From contig JAZAYU010000034.1 in the NCBI GenBank assembly GCA_038501625.1, positions 6,298,467 through 6,362,466 of the forward strand: 64,000 nucleotides of DNA, given 5' to 3'. Every line of letters begins with the position of its first letter. The stretch's first letter is position 1. A program made the position numbers and the translations under genes. Shown piece by piece: positions 45,135 to 56,356 of the stretch. The stretch comes from Corbicula japonica (lineage: Eukaryota; Mollusca; Bivalvia; Venerida; Cyrenidae). The notes beneath the pieces are model-generated. The model was not told the origin of the DNA and searched no databases. It worked only from the letters and a program-made list of their open reading frames with translations.

Positions 45135-45320
45135 TGCCCAAGGTAATAAATCTGAGCATGGAAACCAGTCTCAAATCTCAAGCATCTGATTGGCTGAAAT
45201 GGAAACCAGTCTCAAATCTCAAGCATCTGATTGGCTGAAATGGCGACTGGTCGCCATTTCAGCCAATCAGATGCTTGAGATTTGAGACTGGTTTCCAATC
45301 TCAGCTTTATAACCTTCAGA
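45135..45320. mobile_element. Family B palindrome with partial duplication, nested in a family A relic
   Basis: GTGCCCAAGG to TATAACCTTC, with the GGAAACCAGTCTCAAATCTC to GGCTGAAATGG arm segment present twice. The flanks, CCCAGATCA and AGATCAGACTG, are halves of a family A hairpin. Confidence 0.8.
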
Positions 45321-45489
45321 TCAGACTGTAGGCTGATCTGGCTGTTTGCTGGTTGCATACGTCATAAGACACATTTAAAAGGGTTTTTTTTTACCGAAAT
45401 TTATCAGAATTTAGTGACTGAATAATGACAGTGGTGTAGACCTTGATCAGACTGTGTGAATGTACAAGTTGATCTGGGTCTGATAATTA

Positions 45490-45645
45490 AAACAGGTCTT
45501 AAGATAATAAAACTGAGATTGGAGACCAGTATCAAATCTCATGCATATGATTGGCTGAAATGGCAACTGGTTGCCATTTCAGCCAATCAGATGCTTGAGA
45601 TTTCAGACTGGTCTTGAGATTTAGTTCTATGTTCTTGGGCCCTGC
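45490..45645. mobile_element. Family B palindromic MITE
   Basis: TTAAGATAATAAAACTGAG to TTCTATGTTCTTGGGCCCTG, central GGCAACTGGTTGCC dyad. Confidence 0.8.
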
Positions 45646-45775
45646 TTTTGGTTCAGCTTTATTTAACAAATATTTTAGTAATTGTGGCTTAGATTTTTTG
45701 AAATACTTACTCACAGTTTGTGATTGATTCTCAATCTCCATCTATTAATTACTGGAAAACTTACTTCACTCTCTG

Positions 45776-45982
45776 ATACATGAGATAGGTGTTTTATCGC
45801 AAGGCTGACTGGCGTAGATCTAGATCAGCATGCCATCTGATCAGGATCTACACTGTTCACTTTGTTTCATTAGGCTAATTCTGACCAAGAAGTAAACTGT
45901 TTAGATCCAGATCAGACTACAAGAATGTGCAGGCTGATCTAGATCTACAATGTTAGCCTTATGTGTATGGAGTAATTTATGG
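45776..45982. mobile_element. Old family A relic
   Basis: GTAGATCTAGATCAGCATGC, GATCAGGATCTACACTGTTC, GCTGATCTAGATCTAC and GGAGTAATTTATGGTTAA. Confidence 0.65.
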
Positions 45983-46552
45983 TTAACCCTGGATTTTTAT
46001 CACAAATCAACTTACGTAGGATTAAGGTTCTGTATTGTTTAGCAATTAAATGTGGAAATATTTCCAGCAAATTGATTTATAAAGATGGCAAGTCCAATGA
46101 GAAAGTGTCTTACCAAGAGTTAAACAGAAAATTAAGCACTGAAAATAGCACTGAAAACTTAGAAGATGCCAACATTTTTTTCTTGTTGGTTGTTATTAAC
46201 GGGGATCGTGAGAGAAAAATCTCTTGGTTACAAGGATGTACTATAATTGTTTGTCAGTCAGTACATGTAATCAGCAACTGCCAACCGATGGGAACCCTTG
46301 TTGTGCAAAAATGATTAAAATGTCATTCACAGGTTTTTACATCAATAAACATAATATTGATATTTTCCATCACTATTTGGTAAACAGTTTTATATCACTG
46401 TAGTGATGTCTTGGGGGAAAACTTGGAATCAAAATCAGTTTTGTTCACAATAGGCAAATTTTCCACCAAAAAAAAATACTATACTTAGAAGCCAACAGAT
46501 AGACTCAAAACAGGCTTTACAGTTTTAAGCGCAGTCTACCAAGTTTACTATC

Positions 46553-47146
46553 AGGCCTTTTTTTCTTCTTAAGTAGAGGCCATTTACCCAAAATTTCTTT
46601 AAAATCATGCATGAAATTTTGCAATCCGATTAAAATCATCTCCTGAAAACCGCTAGGCTATCAGGATCTGACAACGAGTAACTAAAACATGCTTTTATCC
46701 CAAACCATTCGAATCAATCAGATTGTCGCCTACAAAATTGCGAAAGTGAAAGTTAACATAGTATTTTAAAACCACGGAAAGTGTTGACAGCCTGCGTTAT
46801 ACATATTTTACTGAAGATATAACGTGTTTATGTTGTACTGCATTCATTTCTAATGTAATGACATCATTGTTGTGAGCTTTATAAATCATGCTTGACCTGT
46901 GTTGACAATTTCTAAAAATAGTAATCTGGGAAAACCGCTATAGCTTATGTACAGTGTCTGAGGGCTGTCATCAGATCTAACTTTTTGTAAGATCTGACTT
47001 TAGTGAGCATGAAAATAATGCAGTTTTCCCCAAAAAGATACTTTACATAAGGTTTTTTCATTCCCCTTTAGAGATGAAATCGCACTATTTACCCCAAATA
47101 AGGGCATGGGCCTCTTCCCCTAGCAGTGAAATAACGCCCTGACTGT
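46553..47146. mobile_element. Larger relative of the CAGGG MITE at 13475
   Basis: CAGGCCTTTTTTTCTTCTT to GTGAAATAACGCCCTG. The right 190 bp match the 13.5-kb copy (GCAGTTTTCCCC, ACATAAGGTTTTTTCATTCC). About 400 bp of other sequence lies between the ends. Confidence 0.5.
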
Positions 47147-47492
47147 AGACATTGAGGCCATGCAGACTTTCTTTTTCTTGTGTTATCACCAAAAATAATT
47201 TGTGTATAGAAAGTGCTTCAATGTTTCAATTTGAAATTTGTTTATTTGTTGAAGCCAAAAAATAAGAATTACAAGAGTTAGGTGTGTGAGGATGTCATTG
47301 TTCTTTAAAGTTGTCTGTCTCATATTTCTGTGAACAAATTAATTAAAGCTGTTGCTTCCACCTGTATTAACACTTTTTGCTTATACCATAACAACTGTAT
47401 CTAAGCAATTCAAAGATCTCTGGTTAATAAAAATTCTATAAATAAAATATAAATTGTATTTTTTGTAGTCTGTATTGTAGCAATTCATTTTT

Positions 47493-48270
47493 ATACGCCC
47501 GTTTGAAAAACGGGACGTATTATGGGAACACCTGCGGCGGGCGGGCGGTGTCCACAGGGTTTCCGCTCTGTAAGTCAAAGAGTTTTCATCAGGTCTTTAT
47601 CGAACTTGGTGAATATGTTGGTGTGCATAATGTCTCGACCAAGTTCTATAACCAGCCAAATCCCCCCTGGCACTCCTGAATTATGGCCCTTTAATTGTCC
47701 AAAATTTCGGTTTCCGCTCTCTAAGTCAAAGAGTTTTTGTCCTGTCTTTATCAAACTTGGTGAATATGTTGGTGGGCATAATATCTGGACCAAGTTCTAT
47801 AACCAGCCAAATCCCCCCATGCACTCCTGAATTATGGCCCTTGAATTGTCCAAAATAAGGGTTTACGCTCTCTAAGTCAACGAGTTTTCATCCGGTCTTT
47901 ATCAAACTTGGTGAATATGTTGGTGGGCATAATATCTGGACCAAGTTCTATAACCAGCCAAATCCCCCCAGGCACTCCTGAATTATGGCCCTTGAATTGT
48001 CCAAAATTACTGTTTCCGCTCTCTAAGTCAAAGAGTTTTCATCCGGTCTTTATCAAATTTGGTGAATATGTCGGTGGGCATAATATCTCGACCAAGTTCT
48101 ATAACCTGCCAAATCCCCCCAGGCACTCCTGAATTATGGCCCTTAAATTGTCCAAAAACTGAATTAGCGGTATCTGCTCTCCAAGTCGAATAATTTTCAT
48201 CGGATCGTTACGCAACTTTGATAATCAGCATTTTGACGGGCGTATTTTGTGTCAGTTTGGCACTCTTGTT
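47493..48270 (+). mobile_element. Hairpin-capped tandem-core element (family E)
   Basis: Opening hairpin 47493-47520 (ATACGCCCGTTT, loop gaa, AAACGGGACGTAT), then GGCGGGCGGGCGGTGTCC. Four full 151-bp units and a partial fifth follow. It closes with GACGGGCGTAT, a small hairpin (GTGTCA GTT TGGCAC) and TCTTGTT. Same plan as families C, D, F and G with unrelated sequence. Confidence 0.85.
47559..48170 (+). repeat. Tandem repeat, 4 x 151 bp
   Basis: Units start GTTTCCGCTCTCTAAGTCAA at 47559, 47710, 47861 and 48012 (constant period 151). They share CTTTATCAAACTTGGTGAAT and CAGCCAAATCCCCCCAGGCA. Confidence 0.92.
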
Positions 48271-48471
48271 ACCACTGATAAACCACAGTACAATAAGTGG
48301 AGGAATCGTCCGTGTCCACGGATATCCCTTTATCACATGGGCAACCAGGGTACTTCTAAATTACCGTGCACATCCATCGCGTTATGATCTGGATTGACAC
48401 TATTTGTTCCTTGTCATAAATAGCATAATTAATCTAAAAGAAAACATTGTACATCATGATCAGACACTACA

Positions 48472-48620
48472 GTGCCCAGGGTTATAAAACTGAGCATGGA
48501 AACCAGTCACAAATCTCAAGGATCTGATTGGCTGAAATGGTGACCAGTTGCCATTTCAGCCAATCAGATCCTTGAGATTTGAGACTGGTTTACAATCTCA
48601 GTTTTATAACCTCCAGCCCT
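48472..48620. mobile_element. Family B palindrome nested in an old family A copy
   Basis: GTGCCCAGGGTTATAAAACT to TATAACCTCCAGCCCTGG. The two sides (GATCAGACACTAC and GATGATCTGGATCTGCAC) are parts of one family A relic spanning about 48320-48690. Confidence 0.8.
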
Positions 48621-49337
48621 GGATGATCTGGATCTGCACTATTCACCGATGCAATAGAAGTTGTATCTTATAATGGAGTGAAAAGAGTCAAGCACAACAA
48701 CATCTTTCTGGCAAAACTTAATTCTGTAGATACATTTATATTCTTGGACATAACATTTTTTTTTGTTTTCAGTTGAAAAGGCCTGTTTTTGGGTTCCTAA
48801 ATTCATGGTTCTTTATTTTCTAAGAACAGGTATATAAATTCAGAATCTTTTTTTTTGGTCGTTTAGAATTTATGGAATTAAGAAAATTGGTACTGTAAGA
48901 AAATCGATGAATTAACATGCAACATGACGCTTTTTGGGTTTTCAACTGAGTGGTTGTTGAAGACGGGTTTGACTGTATATCTTTATTGTGTGTACCACTA
49001 CCACATACTGAATCTAGGTGCCCTTCTTGCAGATATTGTTTAACCTTGTAGTAAACTTGGTTTAACATCATTCATTCATACATTTTTCTTTGAACATTGG
49101 CATTCTCCAAGTATTACCTCACTGATAGATTAGGGTTATTGCCAATAAAAATTGCAGTTTTATTGTCTTGGAATTACCTGTTATTATCATTATTTTGCAT
49201 TCCATAGTAATGTCATTAACCACATTGTTTGCAAGCTGAGTAATTCAGTGCCATACATTCATTCAACATTAGATCACGATCAGGATTAAATGTTATGGAA
49301 ATCTTTTCTAGGGCTGAAGATTACTAACTTAAGCATC

Positions 49338-49488
49338 TGGCCTGAAGATTATAAAACTGAGATTTGAAACCAGTCTTAAATCTCATGGATCTGACTGGCT
49401 GAAATGGAGACTAGTCACCATTTCAGCGACAGATGCTTGAGATTTGAGACTGGAATCCATTCTTGGTTTTATAATCTTGGGGCCAGAT
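49338..49488. mobile_element. Family B palindromic MITE
   Basis: GCCTGAAGATTATAAAACTG to TTTTATAATCTTGGGGCC. The second arm lost part of the CCAAT block. Confidence 0.75.
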
Positions 49489-49499
49489 TGGTTGGGAGG

Positions 49500-49870
49500 T
49501 TTTTGGGATGAGGTTAACCCTATTGATGTTGAGGTCAGTAGTGCCCAAGGTTATAAAACTGAGCATGGAAACCAGTCTCAAATCTCAAGCATCTGATTGG
49601 CTGAAATGGCGACCAGTCGCCATTTCAGCCAATCAGATGCTTGAGATTTGAGACTGGTTTCCAATCTCAGCTTTATAACCTTCAGCCCTAGGTAAAAGGT
49701 CATGGTAATATAAATCTTTAAAAAAATGGTTTCCTACTAAAACTGAAGAACAGTTTCACCTACATTCATCCAACTTGGTAAGGGATGGTTTTAGAAGTAT
49801 TTGACCCTTTTTTGTTGTTTTATTATTGGGGGTCAAAGGTAAAAGGTCAAGGTCACAGTGACCTTGACTT
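49500..49870. mobile_element. Family G-like element split by a family B copy
   Basis: GAGGTTAACCCTATTGATGT with GAGGTCAGTAG on the left and GGTAAAAGGTC plus GGTCAAAGGTAAAAGGTCAAGG on the right match the interior of the 11.7-kb element. A perfect AGGTCAcagTGACCT is at 49850-49864. Confidence 0.6.
49543..49688. mobile_element. Family B palindromic MITE (near-perfect)
   Basis: GTGCCCAAGGTTATAAAACT to GCTTTATAACCTTCAGCCC. Arms of about 70 bp match almost completely, with the central GGCGACCAGTCGCC dyad. Confidence 0.9.
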
Positions 49871-50064
49871 AAAAAAATGGTTTTCAGTGAATGACAAATT
49901 AGAATGGTGCTATAAACTGTCACCATTCTTGGTATATGAATTACTTATTGGCAGTAGATCGTAGTTGAAGCTTGAGCTTAAATAATTTTTAGTTTCTCAT
50001 CATAAACCGAAACACTGTTGAATCTCCAGCCCTCCGAGTCAGAGAGATGGAAGGTTTTTCTTGG

Positions 50065-50225
50065 TCATTTAAGTTGGCTGATATTGTGTTTGCCTAACAT
50101 CGGAATATTTGCCATGCTTGGCAGTGCTTCTGCTGCAAAATTGTACTTGTTTGCAAAGAAAATGCTCTTTGGATCTGAAGAGTTGAGAATAGTGTCTGTT
50201 GACAGCTCTTGTAGAAATATGTATG
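50065..50225 (-). CDS. Candidate terminal exon, minus strand, unidentified
   Basis: Acceptor CTGTATTAG, two bases, then 52 codons to TGA (50067-50065). The translation looks protein-like: FLQELSTDTILNSSDPKS, IFFANKYNFAAEALPSM, ANIPMLGKHNISQLK. Entry phase is compatible with the donor of 57444-57564. The opposite strand also has a 77-codon ORF (50018-50251), which I take as its shadow. Function unknown. Confidence 0.35.
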
Positions 50226-50267
50226 CTAATACAGTCTTTATGTCAACATAAACCCTATGGCTTATAT

Positions 50268-50450
50268 GTGCATATCTTATTGAGAAAAGTGTAGATCCAG
50301 ATCAGCCTGCAAATCCATGGGTTAAGATCAGGAATATTGCTGTTTGGCTAAGGTCAAAATATTCTAATAAATCTTAAAGCAAACTGTAGATCCTGATTAG
50401 ATGGTACAAATAGGCTGATCCGGATCTGCACTACTTAGCTCATGGTATAA
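50268..50450. mobile_element. Old family A relic
   Basis: GTAGATCCAGATCAGCCTGC, GTAGATCCTGATTAGATGG and GGCTGATCCGGATCTGCAC. Confidence 0.6.
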
Positions 50451-50984
50451 AATGTCAAACCTGTGGAGTCAGGGCTAAAAATATCATAATGATTGCTACA
50501 AAATTCTTCTATTAGCAATAGAGCACCAGAAATGCCTATTAAATTCTCAGCAACATAAAATGGAAATTGTTTATAAGTTCTATAATTGCAGTTATCTCCC
50601 TTTCGTCTAGTAATTTGTATACAGCAGACCTTTGGCAATTAACTACAGTTCTTTAATAGGCAATTAACTTGAAATATTGTATAAGTAGAGGTCTATTTAG
50701 GTTGAATTTCATTTTAATGAGTCAAAGGGGTTAAGATCTTTTCAGTTGTCAGATTGAGATTTCTCAAATAGTATACTTCATTTAAGTGGAATGTACTCAA
50801 TTAATAGGTAAATAGAGTTTTTTCATTGCCGGCCTGTAATTTAAAATGTGAACTGTTTAAGCTGTTGACACAAAAATAGTTTAGAAAGAAACGTTTAGTA
50901 CTTTTGTCAAATGATATGTTTTGTTACTGTTTAAAGTGTATCACATTCTATCCAACTGAATATTTGGTCATGATGGCCTATATA

Positions 50985-51146
50985 GCCCTGTTTAAATGCA
51001 TGTGTGACCAATGAAGATCCAGATCAGCCAGCACTTCTAGCACTTCTGTGCTGAATTATCTGGATCTACATTGTTCACATCTTGGTCAGAAATAACCTAA
51101 TGAATCTAAAAACGAACTGTGCAGATCCTGATCAGATGGCACAGAT
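50985..51146. mobile_element. Old family A copy feeding a minisatellite
   Basis: GACCAATGAAGATCCAGATC, AATAACCTAATGAATC and GCAGATCCTGATCAGATGGC. Its right end is amplified in the following array. Confidence 0.8.
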
Positions 51147-51482
51147 GTGCTGGCTGAGCTGGATCTACACTGTTTGCACATGCAATATGTGCTGGCTAAG
51201 CTGGATCTACACTGTTTGCACATGCAATATGTGCTGGCTTAGCTGGATCTACACTCTTTGCACATGCAATATGTGCTGGCTGAGCTAGATCTACACTGTT
51301 TGCACATGCAATATGTGCTGGCTTAGCTGGATCTACACTGTTTGCACATGCAATATGTGCTGGCTGAGCTGGATCTACACTGTTTGTACATGCAATATGT
51401 GCTGGCTTAGCTGGATCTACACTGTTTGCACATGCAATATGTGCTGGCTGAGCTGGATCTACACTGTTTGCACATGCAATAA
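51147..51482 (+). repeat. 42-bp minisatellite, 8 copies, derived from a family A end
   Basis: Exact 42-bp period (unit starts 51147, 51189, 51231, 51273, 51315, 51357, 51399, 51441). The unit begins GTGCTGGCTGAGCTGGATCT. From unit 3 onward GCTTAG and GCTGAG alternate, so amplification proceeded in 84-bp dimers. As 42 is a multiple of three, it also yields a spurious 14-residue repeat ORF. Confidence 0.95.
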
Positions 51483-51613
51483 AGGTGTTATCTGTGGAGT
51501 AGAGACCTGCATGTCTTGGGGATGTTTGACTGAATAGCTAACATTGAAGTCCCTCAGACCCACTAATCTGAGGGATAAAAATGGCATATATCTCATGGGA
51601 GACTATTGTCAAT

Positions 51614-51765
51614 CCAGGGTTGAAGGTTATAAAAATTAGTTTGGAAACCAGTCTCAAATCTCAAGCATCTGATTGGCTGAAATGGCGACTGGTCGCCATT
51701 TCAGCCAATCAGATGCTTGAGATTTAAGACTGGTTTCCATGCTCAGTTTATAACCTTGGGCACTG
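51614..51765. mobile_element. Family B palindromic MITE
   Basis: GTTGAAGGTTATAAAAATTAG to TTTATAACCTTGGGCAC; near-perfect arms with the GGCGACTGGTCGCC centre. Confidence 0.88.
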
Positions 51766-51955
51766 ATCAGCCAGGATACTCATGCAGTATGATCAGGATC
51801 TACATGATTCTCTTCATGGTCAAATATCACCACATGAATCCTAGTGCCTAGTGTAGATCCATATCAGACCACATGGATGTGCAGGCTGATCTACTTTTAC
51901 ACAGGTTGCACATGGGATAACAGCCATATCCATGACGTAATGGGGCGCAGTGACA
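51766..51955. mobile_element. Old family A relic
   Basis: GATCAGCCAGGATACTCATG, GATCAGGATCTACATGATTC and GGCTGATCTACTTTTACAC. Confidence 0.6.
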
Positions 51956-51978
51956 CTTGAAGGTTAACATGTCTTTTT

Positions 51979-52247
51979 ATGCCCTAACAAAGTGGGAGGC
52001 ATATAGAGTTGCACTCGTCTGTCCGTACATACGTCTTTCCATATGTCTTCAAATCTTGTGGCATCAACTCCTCCTAAACTATAAGGCAGATTTCTTTCAA
52101 ACTTGCACAGATGATAAAGCACGATGTGTAGATGATCGTAAAGAAAGGAATTTTTCCTGCAACCATTTTTACCAGAGTTATGGCCCTTTGTTATTACAAA
52201 TTTTGTTTCAGCAGTTGGGGCATCAGTGTCCAAGGACAAATTCTAGT
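51979..52247 (+). mobile_element. Short hairpin-capped element F1
   Basis: ATGCCCTAACAAAGTGGGAGGCAT hairpin region after a T-run (key arms GCCC and GGGAGGCAT), TCCGTACATACGTC, TGGCATCAACTCCTCCTAAA and GAGTTATGGCCCTTTGTT. Closes GGCATCAGTGTCC AA GGACA, then TTCTAGT. About 75 percent alike to 62195-62463. Confidence 0.82.
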
Positions 52248-52748
52248 TTTCTCATTCCCTGATCTTATTAAACCCTTAAGTGATTTTAAAATTATCAACA
52301 GGACAGTCTTTAATTGTCATTATAATTACATAATAGCATATACCAATATATTTGCAGTGAAGTCATGCATTTTCTACAGTTATCTTTTCCTCTATCTTAA
52401 ATGCATATTAAATGCAGCCAGTTAAAAGTGTCAAGAGTTAAGGTATTCATCCTATTCTCCATGTGTAAGCTAGTTTTGTTTGCCTGAATTATCACAAGCA
52501 CTAAAATTCCGACTGAATTTAAATTAACCAAAAAAGTTCAAGCTGAATTTTGCTGATTCTCATTGTTATTGATATCTTACAACTTGAGATTCCTATCTTG
52601 GGTGTAGTCAGATCTCCATAGACAAGCACCATGTTTATCTTAACAAAAATTTTAATCTCTAAACTTAATTGTAAAAAAGCAAAGTTTGTAGTGAAATATT
52701 TTTGATCCTTAAAGGTTTACCACGTTCCTATGCAAATGAATGATTTAA

Positions 52749-52800
52749 TGATTATGATTTGTGTGGCTCATCTGAGCGGAAGGCTCTATCGAATGAGCTA
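52749..52800 (+). mobile_element. Orphan family C 5' hairpin relic
   Basis: GGCTCATCTGAGC, loop gaa, GGCTCTATCGAATGAGCT: a decayed opening hairpin with no core or close. Confidence 0.45.
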
Positions 52801-53056
52801 AATGTGATGGAATAGAGCTTGATGGTGAATACAGAAGAGATCATTTACATGAAGAATTCATGCATGGTGTTAAAACTGAAAAGGGATGTAAATGCTGTTC
52901 GGTCTGTATTGTAAAATATAGAGTTGTCTCCCTTAACTCCCACATTTTAGACATTTTTTTTTGCAAATCAGGGTCTCCTGTATTTGCTTTTCAATAGGGA
53001 ATGCAAATAAACTGTTAATTTTTAGAAATTCAGCAGGGGAAATCTGCCATCTGTAA

Positions 53057-53287
53057 ACTCTTTCCTCCATAGATACACCTTAATTGCATGGGCGAACAGT
53101 TTAGATCCAGATCAGCCAGCACATTCCGTCTGATCAGGATCTAAACTGTTCGCTCTTTGATTAATTAGGTTATTTCTGACCAAGATGCAACCAGTGCAGA
53201 TCCTGATCAGATGCCACGGGTGTTCCGGCTGATCTGGATCTACACTGGTCGCACATGTGTAAAAATGCGTTAATATGGAGGAAAGGG
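53057..53287. mobile_element. Family A MITE
   Basis: CTCTTTCCTCCATAGATACACC to AATATGGAGGAAAGGG, with TTAA at 53288-53291. Both hairpins are present; a small deletion lies in hairpin 1. Confidence 0.9.
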
Positions 53288-53374
53288 TTAACAATCTTTT
53301 GAGTGATAAAAATTACTTAAAAAACTGGGCCACTTGTTTATACTTTAAACCTTGAATCCTTGAGAATTGTAGTG

Positions 53375-53560
53375 CAAAAAGATCTGCACCTTCTGATCAG
53401 GATCACTTTTTAATTTTTAACTCCAATTCATTATTTATTCTTTTTTTCTGAACAATAAGCTAAAAGTGTAGATCCTGATCAGATGGCACAGTTATGCCAG
53501 CTGATCCTAATCTACACTATTTGCACATGCAATAAACCATGTATATATGTAGTAATGGGA
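53375..53560. mobile_element. Old family A relic
   Basis: CTGATCAGGATCAC, GTGTAGATCCTGATCAGATG and GCTGATCCTAATCTACAC. Confidence 0.55.
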
Positions 53561-53564
53561 TAAT

Positions 53565-54780
53565 TCCAATAAAAACCTAGGCTTATCTTACCCAACCCCA
53601 ATGCAGAGCTTGAAATTCTATTATAAAACTAGAATTCAGCTTATTTATGTCAAACACACAATCATGGGGTTGTTAACCTTACAAAGACTAGGGCACCTTG
53701 CTCTGTCAATAAAGTTAATATCTGCAAGGTTTAGGTGATACATTTGTTTGGTATATATGTGGAGTAGTACTGAGTTTATGAATATTATTAGAATAGAGTA
53801 GTGTGATTTTTGCTATGTACAGTTTATGTACACAGCTTGGCCACAATTGATCTGAGGTAATGTAAATTAAAATGTTTACTTTAAATATCCCTTTAATTGA
53901 ATCAATTAACTATGTAAGGGACTTGCCCTTCCTTTAAATTGTGCCACTTCCGTTGGTTGTTTGTACAGGTAAATGACAAAATAAGTTAGTGTAGACCCAG
54001 ATTTGACTTCATTTCAAGTTCATAGTGTATTCTGTACCAGTGTATGACCCTTGCATTAATTTTAGATGGACACTGCATTGTACTCCTGATATAATTTTTT
54101 ATTGTTTTTTTTCTGTGTTCTGCAAATTTCGTTGAAAATCCAGTACCGTGTTGTTTGTTTATATTAAAAAAATACAGAGTAAACATGCTTTTATAATGTT
54201 TAATTTTCTAAAATCAAGTTATTTGGAAAATAAACCTTCCGATTTCTGTTACTATGCTAAATTTCTAAAAATAAAGCTTAATGGAACAAGCATGCTAGAT
54301 TTACATCAAAAACAAACTTTTATTTGATTTTCAGCCATGAAGGTCTTATTTTATGCTAATCTCTTCTAATTGTGCCAACTTCAATTTTTCAACATATTTT
54401 GGCACATTTTCACAAACAGTAGTAAAACAGTCAGGACATGCCCCCTGCATATTTGGCAAGCATATAGGGTTCACCGAGGACCTCATTAGTTATCTAGCGT
54501 CCTGATTGCAAGGGTCACTGCAAAGGGGACATTCCACAAGGTTAATATGTCATGGTATGATCATTAAAACAAAACCGTTCACTATTTGGCAAGTGTAGCT
54601 GGTGTTGAGCCGTGTCAGCAGGTTTTAAAGTGAATGAAAATCACCCGACTGGGGGACAGATCGTTTTTCAAATGATTTAAAGGAACTCATTTGTAATGTC
54701 AGGGTATCATACTTTCTCAAAACATTAAGTAATCCATAAAATACTGTTGTATTTTATGTTAGCTCATTCTATCTCAATAC
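53565..54780. other. No gene confirmed
   Basis: A 66-codon minus-strand frame at 53986-54186 lacks splice support or motifs. Otherwise AT-rich unique sequence. Confidence 0.35.
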
Positions 54781-54785
54781 ATTAA

Positions 54786-55019
54786 CCCATTCCTCCATAG
54801 ACACACCTTTATTGTGTGGGCGAACAGTTTAGATCCAGATCAGCTGGCACATCTGTGCCATCTGATCAGGATCTAAACTGTTTGCTTTTTGATTTATTAG
54901 GTTATTTCTGACCAAAATGCAACCAGTGCAGATCCTGATCAGATGGCAGGAATGTGCCGGCTGATCTGGATATACACTAGTTGCACATGCGTTAAAATGC
55001 GTATATATGGAGGAAAGGG
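54786..55019. mobile_element. Family A MITE, complete
   Basis: TTAA at 54782-54785 and 55020-55023. CCCATTCCTCCATAGACAC to ATATATGGAGGAAAGGG; two full hairpins. Confidence 0.93.
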
Positions 55020-55451
55020 TTAAAGGAACTCATTGCTAATGTCATAGTATCATACTTTCTCAATACATTAAGCAATCCATAAAATACTGTTCGTTTGTTG
55101 TTGTTGTTTTTATGTTTACCGTATAACTTGGCTTTTGTCATAGTTTTTTTGACCAATAATATTTTGTGAATAATGCACTATTTATAAATTATGCAGAGGG
55201 CTTGTTTTATTAGGCATCTGAACTTGGGCATTCACATAGATCCGACCTCTTCATCCCAGCAATTTATTGTTGTGATATGGTAAATAGTTAAAATGTAATC
55301 TGTTATACATCATTGAAGAATGATAATTTATTGTTCATAGTTCTATTTTGTAATATCATAATAAATCATTTTGCTTGATTTCTAACTTGTTTATGACTTG
55401 GCCAGTCATCTGATTACCCTCCACTGTGTATAAATTTGCAAGCCATTTAAC

Positions 55452-55513
55452 CCTTTTCTTGATATATACGCATTTTTACGCATGTGCGACCAGTGTAGAT
55501 TCAGATCAGCCGG
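55452..55513. mobile_element. Family A fragment cut off at a younger element
   Basis: CCCTTTTCTTGATATATACG to GATTCAGATCAGCCGG, ending exactly where CAGGGTACAG begins. Confidence 0.75.
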
Positions 55514-56149
55514 CAGGGTACAGTTTCTGAGGCGGCTTTCGGAGTCTGTGACTGCGCGCGAACTCGTTTTTACTGAAAATACAAATTTTGTACTGCTAAA
55601 ATTGTGTTGTTGTATTTTCTGTGTTGGAGGGGGTGGCTTCATGCAAACAACAAGCAACTGGTCTACAGTAATTATCATTCAGAATTTAATAAGACATATA
55701 AGCTCACCCCTTCCCCTGTTTTTCCAGTGCAAATTTGGCTAAAATCCTACATATTTGAAAACCTGCAAAATATTTCCTGCAGGAACTTTTGAAATTAAAC
55801 CCCTTTCCTGTTAATATTTTATCTGTGCCCAATTCCCCAAGCAGATGGAAAGTGTCCCCCATCCAGCTTGATTTTTCAGCATTTGTCATTGAAATACCTC
55901 ACCGTCAAATTTTTCTCAGATTCAGCCGAGCAGACTGTTTTCATCCGGTTACTATTCAACTCTGAATATACAAAGCTATCATCCATGCATTTTAGCCACC
56001 ATGATCAGATTTCTTATTGCACAAACTATACATAATTAAAAAAGAATCTCACATTTTAAATTTAAACAATGATTTTAATGCATTAAATTCAAGGGTACCC
56101 CAAATATTTAAAAAATCGACCAGGACCAAAGTGCGAAAACTGTACCCTG
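55514..56149. mobile_element. 636-bp DNA element with CAGGGTACAGTTT termini
   Basis: CAGGGTACAGTTT on the left, AAACTGTACCCTG on the right. The left part is GC-richer (GAGGCGGCTTTCGG, GACTGCGCGCG). Non-coding. It interrupts a family A copy. No target duplication is recognisable, so the right flank may have been rearranged. Confidence 0.65.
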
Positions 56150-56159
56150 CCCACTTTAT

Positions 56160-56356
56160 TACAGCATCTTAGTGGCTGAATGGACTTGCCTCCATTTCAC
56201 CCAATCAGATTCTTTAGATTAGAGACTGGTCTTCAATAACCATTTTAGCCTATCAGATGCTTGGGATCTGAGATTGGTGTTTAATCTCCATTTCAGCCTA
56301 TCAGATGCTTGAGATTTGAGACTGGTATCCAATTTTAGTTTTATGACATTGAGCAC
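56160..56356. mobile_element. Rearranged family B arms
   Basis: Several tandem copies of the CATTTCAGCC(A/T)ATCAGATG, GAGATTTGAGACTGGT right arm, ending GTTTTATGACATTGAGC. Confidence 0.65.

Noticed and set aside
45979..46314. 111-codon plus ORF
   Set aside because: Starts inside an old family A end, contains no motif, and has no splice context; a chance frame in AT-rich DNA is likely.
51082..51537. Repetitive ORF with a 14-residue MCWLSWIYTVCTCN-type unit
   Set aside because: By-product of the 42-bp minisatellite, whose length is a multiple of three.
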